Positions 59,401 through 64,000 of a stretch of 64,000 nucleotides of DNA are shown piece by piece. Origin of the DNA: Cordia subcordata. Its lineage: Eukaryota; Streptophyta; Magnoliopsida; Boraginales; Cordiaceae. The notes below the pieces were generated by a model. The model searched no databases. It was not told the origin of the DNA and saw nothing but the letters and a program-made list of their open reading frames with translations. Each line of letters opens with the position of its first letter. The first letter of the stretch is position 1. Made by a program: the position numbers and the translations under genes. Location of the stretch: the NCBI GenBank assembly GCA_028554755.1, contig JAPTOF010000021.1:6487001-6551000 (forward strand), written 5' to 3'.

Positions 59401-62400
59401 GGATGGGAGGGAGTTTTATGCTAAAACCATTATATCAAATGCGACTAGATGGGATACTTTTGGTGATTTTCCACCTAAAATGTTCAAAATACTATGGGTC
59501 CATTTGATTGGCTCTTTAAATAAAAAAGTACTTTTTTTTCCTGAAAAAAGCATATGTTTTTTGCAGTAAGAATTTGGTTTGGATTTCAAAAAATAAAAAA
59601 TAAAATAAGGAAAAGGAAAAAGAAATGGAAAGCTCAAATCAGCTTCTTCAAGAAGCCATAAATTTTAGTTTTGTTACTTTTTTTAGAAGTTATAGAAAAA
59701 AACACTTTTGGAAAAAGCCAATCCAACAAGTGCTATGGCTTATGATGCATTAATCTGGCCCACTAAATTTCTTAATCACTTGCTTGTGATGCACAAACAT
59801 TGCAGGCAAGCTGGTGAAAGGAGAAAACCTTCCAAAAGACGAAGAGAATTTTCAAAAAGCATATGTTAAAGCACCCTCTTTCCTCTCTATACACATGGGG
59901 GTTAAAGCCAGCATTTTGCCGCCTGACACAGATTGTCACCACTTTGTGCTTGAGGTATAGCTGTTTCAGAGAATTTGTGAGTTAAAATTTGAATTATTTT
60001 TCCCTTCTTCTGAGATCACTTGTGTGTTCATTTGACTATATAGGATGAGTGGAAAAATTTAGAGGAACCATATGGAAGTATATTCTTGAGTATTCCAACA
60101 GTTCTTGATTCCTCATTAGCTCCAGAAGGACGCCATATTCTTCACATATTCACAACGTCTTCCATAGAGGATTGGGAGGTGTAGTTACTGGACCATTTGT
60201 AGTAGCCTTTCATTATGTCATTTTAATTTTATTTTCCAAGAATCAAACTAAGATGCTTCTCTTCTTTTAGGGGCTCTCTCGCAAAGACTATGAGGCAAAG
60301 AAAGAGTTTGTGGCAGACAGAATCATAAGCAGGCTTGAAGAGAAACTCTTCCCAGGGCTCAAGTCCTCCATAGTTTTTAGGGAGGTAGGTCACCATTGTG
60401 CATTTAACATTCAGCTTTACTTTCTAGATTTTTTTTTTAAAAGAAAAGAAGAAAAAGGGAAATACTAGATATCAAATTTAGTCCAAATTGTATAGTTGAA
60501 TAAAATTTGCAGAAGAAATTCGAAATTTGTTAAAGCGTAATAGTCAACAAGGCTTTTACTTATCATAATAATTGTAAGAGAATTAGTTAACAGGGTTTTT
60601 GATGATTTGAGGCAAATCCCGGAAAGCAAGTTATGAGTTCATGAAATCCTAATGGTCAATTAGGTTATAAATAACTTAACATAAATCTCTGAAATATATT
60701 TCTTAAGCAATATACAGCGTATTTCTATTTTGAAAAAACAACTTTCCTTGCAGAACTTCTTGACTACCTGTAAGGCTGGGATCAATGGGTAGATTTTGAT
60801 TCCCTTATGGGACCCGCAAAATGTAATTAAGTTTTGTTAACTAATAGAGCCTACTGGCCTGAGTCCACCTGCAGTTCATCAAGTGTTGCTGAATTCATTA
60901 CTGAGAATTCGAAAGTTCTCCTTGTGCAGTTCGGGGAGAAGATTTGTGTATTGGATGGTTTTTAGGCAGGTTATATCCATATGGAAATTTTATATATTAT
61001 AAAGGAAGTTTTGCAATCTACTTTTGTTGATCTTAATAGAAAGTAAGCGTGCTTTTATTTTTTGTGCGAAATGCTTTAATACTAAATGGATGGAGAAGGA
61101 AGAAGATGAGGACATTTGCTACAGATTAACCTCTTCTATGTCCTCGAATATCAGAAAATTTCTTTGCTACTGTTTTTTATGTATTTGGCTCATCTAGTAC
61201 CGCATTAGCTGATCAAGTTGCATTAGACATTTGAATTGCTTCAATTTCTGAAAGTTATCCTCTAAAATTAGGTCATTTCTTATTTATAGTTCTTGCACTG
61301 GTAAATTAGCATTCTCATTTGATCCCTTTGCTATATATTCTTGACTTGATATGCTTATTGACCATGGGAAGTCCTCCATTATTCTTTGGACATTAGGCTT
61401 TTGAGACCCTTATGGTGAGAGAATGCTTGTAATGAAAGTACACTCGAGTAGTAGTAAACTGTTTCCATAGTTCAAGGCAAGGTATTGTCAGTGGGTTTGT
61501 CCTTGGATTATGCAGGCTATAATTTATAAATTCAGTTTGTACACGAGTTGTACAATGGAGGAGTCTGCTTTTGTTTCCTATATAAATTCTTTCTAAATCT
61601 TCTCACTTATGTACTACTGTATGACAGGTGGGGACACCAAAGACACACAGGCGGTATCTAGCTCGTGATAGTGGCACCTACGGACCTATGCCACGCAGAA
61701 GCCCAAAGGGATTACTAGGAATGCCATTCAACACCACTGTAGGTTCTCTACTTGTTAAGCAAACGCAGCATAGATTATAAAAAAGTAGGGTATGCTTATG
61801 TTGATGTTGTCTGATGGTTTCATGTCTCTTTTGAGCTTGCAGGGTATAAATGGTCTTTATTGCGTGGGAGATAGCTGCTTTCCAGGTCAAGGTGTTATAG
61901 CAGTGGCCTTTTCAGGAGTAATGTGTGCTCATCGAGTGGCTGCCGATTTAGGTAAGAATAATTTCAAATCTGCTTTGGGTTGCGCTGTATATCATTCAGT
62001 AATATTAAAGCTTAAGTATGAGGCAAATCAAATATTTAATCTATAAATGATAAGATTTCTTGATTTACTTTGCAATATATATATATGTGTGTGTGTGTGT
62101 GTGCTGAAGCAATAGAAATGATATCAGGCTTGACACGTCAATTCTCCGAAATCCCAACTACAGGAGAGCTTGATACATCAAACTGAAAGTCTATTACTTT
62201 TCCTAAACATTATTAATGCTTTTGATGTAATACAATGTGCTGGACTGATATGAGATCCATTTATATCATGCTGAGTTCATTTGAAAAGCAGTCACATGGA
62301 GTAGATCAGATATTGCATATATATGTTAAAAAATATGGCTACAATAACTCCTATTTCTGAAATACATGTTGAAAGATCTCCAAAAAAATGTTGTAAAATC

Positions 62401-63164
62401 CAAGTTAGAGTTGGGAGGAGAATTTATTGATTAGGAGATGTAGTTTCCTAATTCGGAGACAAGTTATCCTCTTTTCTGTGTTTATGATTTATAGATAAAC
62501 TTTAGCTGATAAATATTGTTAATGATTCCTTAATTTTAATTCATCAGAATAAGTTTCCGATTGAGGTTCATCAAAAAAAAAAAAAAAAAGGTTTTTGCAA
62601 GCCTGGTTACAAACTACTTTTTTATTCAACAGGAATTGTTTTTTACCAAATTGTAAGACAACTTGACTTTTCTCATCAGTATGTTTGAATTCAGCACTTT
62701 TTAAAATAACGGTAGATTGCAACAACAATGCCAAACTGGTCTTTACTCCTGGTTTAGGGCCGTTTGGATTGGTTTTTTTTTATCAAAAGTGCTTTTTTTA
62801 ACAGTTTTTGAAAAACAATTTTTTTTTAGAAACTGAAAATTCTGACTTCTAAAAAAAGCTGTATTTGAGCTTTTTTCAAAGTTTCATCTTTTTTTAAAAT
62901 CAAATCAAATAGTTATTACAAATTTAATATAATTTTTTTAGAAAAAAAAAGTGTTCTTTTCCTAAAAAAAAAGCCAATTCAAACAAGCTATTAATATGAA
63001 TCATGCTTATTGTTGATCTTTTAATCAACCTCAGGTTGCTGGATTTACGGGTTTTTTTGACCAAAAATTCCTCTTTCTTCTTTCATATAGGACTTGAGAG
63101 AAAATCCCCTGTTCTGGATGTTGCTCTCCTTCGGCTACTTGGGTGGTTGAGGACTCTGGCATGA
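56404..63164 (+). CDS. CRTISO: Carotenoid (prolycopene) isomerase, plastid-targeted, 13 exons
   Basis: Converts tetra-cis-lycopene to all-trans-lycopene in plastids using reduced FAD. Exons: 56404-56943, 58003-58209, 58303-58402, 58773-58855, 58996-59052, 59128-59280, 59384-59462, 59806-59954, 60044-60178, 60271-60384, 61628-61738, 61843-61951, 63091-63164. All borders are GT-AG with matching phases. The product is 636 residues, against about 615 in tomato; the extra length is in the N-terminal transit region (1 to about 95, rich in Arg, Ser, Thr and Asn, few acids). The FAD-binding fold starts [11 protein letters not shown] at 120-130, followed by V-L-E-K and P-G-G-S-S-G. Later marks are [40 protein letters not shown] and D-S-C-F-P-G-Q-G, and it ends L-R-T-L-A. 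No stop or frameshift is seen. The ATG at 56404 is the first in frame. Confidence 0.96.
59499..59731. mobile_element. hAT-like MITE in CRTISO intron 7
   Basis: Terminal inverted repeats TCCATTTGATTGGC (left) and GCCAATCCAACAAGT (right) enclose about 233 bp of T/A-rich sequence. Flanking 8-mers are ACTATGGG (59491-59498) and GCTATGGC (59732-59739), an 8-bp duplication with two changes, the size made by hAT transposases. It lies just after the exon 7 donor, so part of the intron was made by this insertion. Confidence 0.7.
60420..61620. other. Long intron 10 of CRTISO
   Basis: A 1243-bp intron without a recognisable ORF, TE domain or inverted ends. Confidence 0.6.
62084..62103. repeat. (TG)n microsatellite in CRTISO intron 12
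   Basis: ATATATATATG followed by about nine TG units. Confidence 0.85.
62757..62990. mobile_element. Second hAT-like MITE, in CRTISO intron 12
   Basis: Left end GGGCCGTTTGGATTGG and right end CCAATTCAAACAAGCTA are inverted copies of each other. They share the GTTTGGATTGGC core with the intron 7 MITE. The interior is T-rich then A-rich. A matching 8-bp flank was not found. Confidence 0.65.
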
Positions 63165-64000
63165 CAAAATCTGCATGAAAGGTCAACTATATTGACCATT
63201 TCGGAGGAACAACATTGGTTGTTATCTGGTGTCAAGCATTGCAATGCCGCTTTATGCTTTTCTTGCAGTGATTCCTGAGGACCGGGGGGCAACAGGGGAA
63301 GTCTTGATCAAATTTTTTGAACGCCCGTCATATGATACTCTTTTTCTTTTTTTTTGAATAACCTAGGAAGCATCTCCACCCATTTTACCCATGATACATA
63401 GGCAAGATTACAACTGGTCATGCCTCAGGTAGAGTCTGATACGCCTGTATTCGATTGCCTGGCCTAACGGGTGGATGTGAACTAAAACCCGATGGTGAAT
63501 CATATACGATACTTTTTGTGTATAAAAAGGTTTACTTCAATAGCCTTTATGAAGAATGCAAATTGATTGGGCTAACGCAATGTATCATCACCTGATCTTG
63601 CCATTGCTGCCATTTTTATGTTTCCAGCAACATAGTGCATTACATAACTATTCTCCACAATGGATTCCTTAACCGCATTAGCTGTTTGTTGTTAAATTGA
63701 TGTACGAGTTGGAGAATATGAGTTAATTGACACAAATTTGAAAAAAAAAAAAATCAAAATGCCGCTTATTTTAAACTAAAGAAAGAAATGTAATAAAAAT
63801 TAAATTGGAGTTTCGAAAACTCAAAATCAAGGTGCCACACAAGGAAGCTTTGTTTTAGAATCAAGGAAAGAAAAACCAAGTCCTTTTTTTCTCATTTTTT
63901 TTTATTTTGACCAAAAAGAAAAACCAAGTTTGAGTTTTCAAAATTGAAAATCAACGTGTACACCTTGGGCTTACGCCTCTATGGTTGTAGAATGAGGCTG
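63165..64000 (+). other. CRTISO 3' UTR and downstream sequence
   Basis: The transcript 3' end should lie in the first few hundred bases. No further gene is seen. A tRNA-like GGTAGAGTCTGATACGCC near 63430-63450 is not supported by a cloverleaf. Poly-A runs lie near 63740. Confidence 0.5.

Noticed and set aside
63340..63500. Possible SINE or tRNA-derived repeat
   Set aside because: There are weak B-box-like letters but no A box, cloverleaf or tail in the right place.

Overview
The window is plant nuclear DNA, almost certainly from a eudicot. It is AT-rich, has two multi-exon genes with GT-AG introns, and is dominated by LTR retrotransposons, a LINE fragment, hAT-type MITEs, FAR1/MULE remains and microsatellites. 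I saw no bacterial-type operon, CRISPR array, rRNA or tRNA gene. The species cannot be fixed from the sequence alone.

Two genes look intact. A sucrose-phosphate phosphatase gene (SPP) runs on the minus strand, with coding exons between 10147 and 6095. Its eight coding exons splice to 425 codons, the usual plant SPP length, and there is probably a further 5' UTR exon near 11.8-11.95 kb. A carotenoid isomerase gene (CRTISO) runs on the plus strand, with coding exons between 56404 and 63164. Its 13 exons splice to 636 codons with a plastid-transit-like N terminus. SPP is the last step of sucrose synthesis in the cytosol and CRTISO acts in lycopene formation in plastids. They share no pathway and are simply the two host genes on either side of a repeat island.

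Layout. 1-4.5 kb: a GRF-type zinc-finger ORF and a decayed Ulp1-like protease gene, both of kinds often carried by plant transposons. 6.1-12 kb: SPP and its promoter. 12.4-13.2 kb: a degenerate tandem array. 13.3-18.8 kb: a complete but dead Ty1-copia element (Tork/Tnt1-like) with both LTRs. 19.3-20.7 kb: a foldback element with long inverted ends. 21.65-23.2 kb: a palindromic (TAA)/(TTA) microsatellite and LTR fragments. 23.4-25.1 kb: a decayed FAR1/MULE transposase. 25.65-29.6 kb: a copia-type LTR in minus orientation and a long stretch without genes. 29.6-30.3 kb: a second Ulp1-like fragment. 30.76-37.06 kb: an internally deleted Ty3-gypsy element on the minus strand carrying a nested solo LTR. 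37.2-43.1 kb: copia pol, LINE and SIRE-type pieces. 43.15-53.9 kb: two copies of a long LTR, one of them split by a gypsy solo LTR and by a second full-length copia element. 54.0-55.1 kb: a gypsy-like LTR with an oppositely directed ORF beside it. 56.2-63.2 kb: CRTISO, with hAT-like MITEs in two introns.

No new molecular system is evident. The observations most worth checking are the LTR-plus-divergent-ORF arrangement found at two loci, the nested-insertion history that LTR copy A allows one to read in copy B, and the loss of catalytic aspartates in the Tork-like element. The foldback element and the repeated G-box block shared by the SPP upstream region and the 19-21 kb region also deserve a look.
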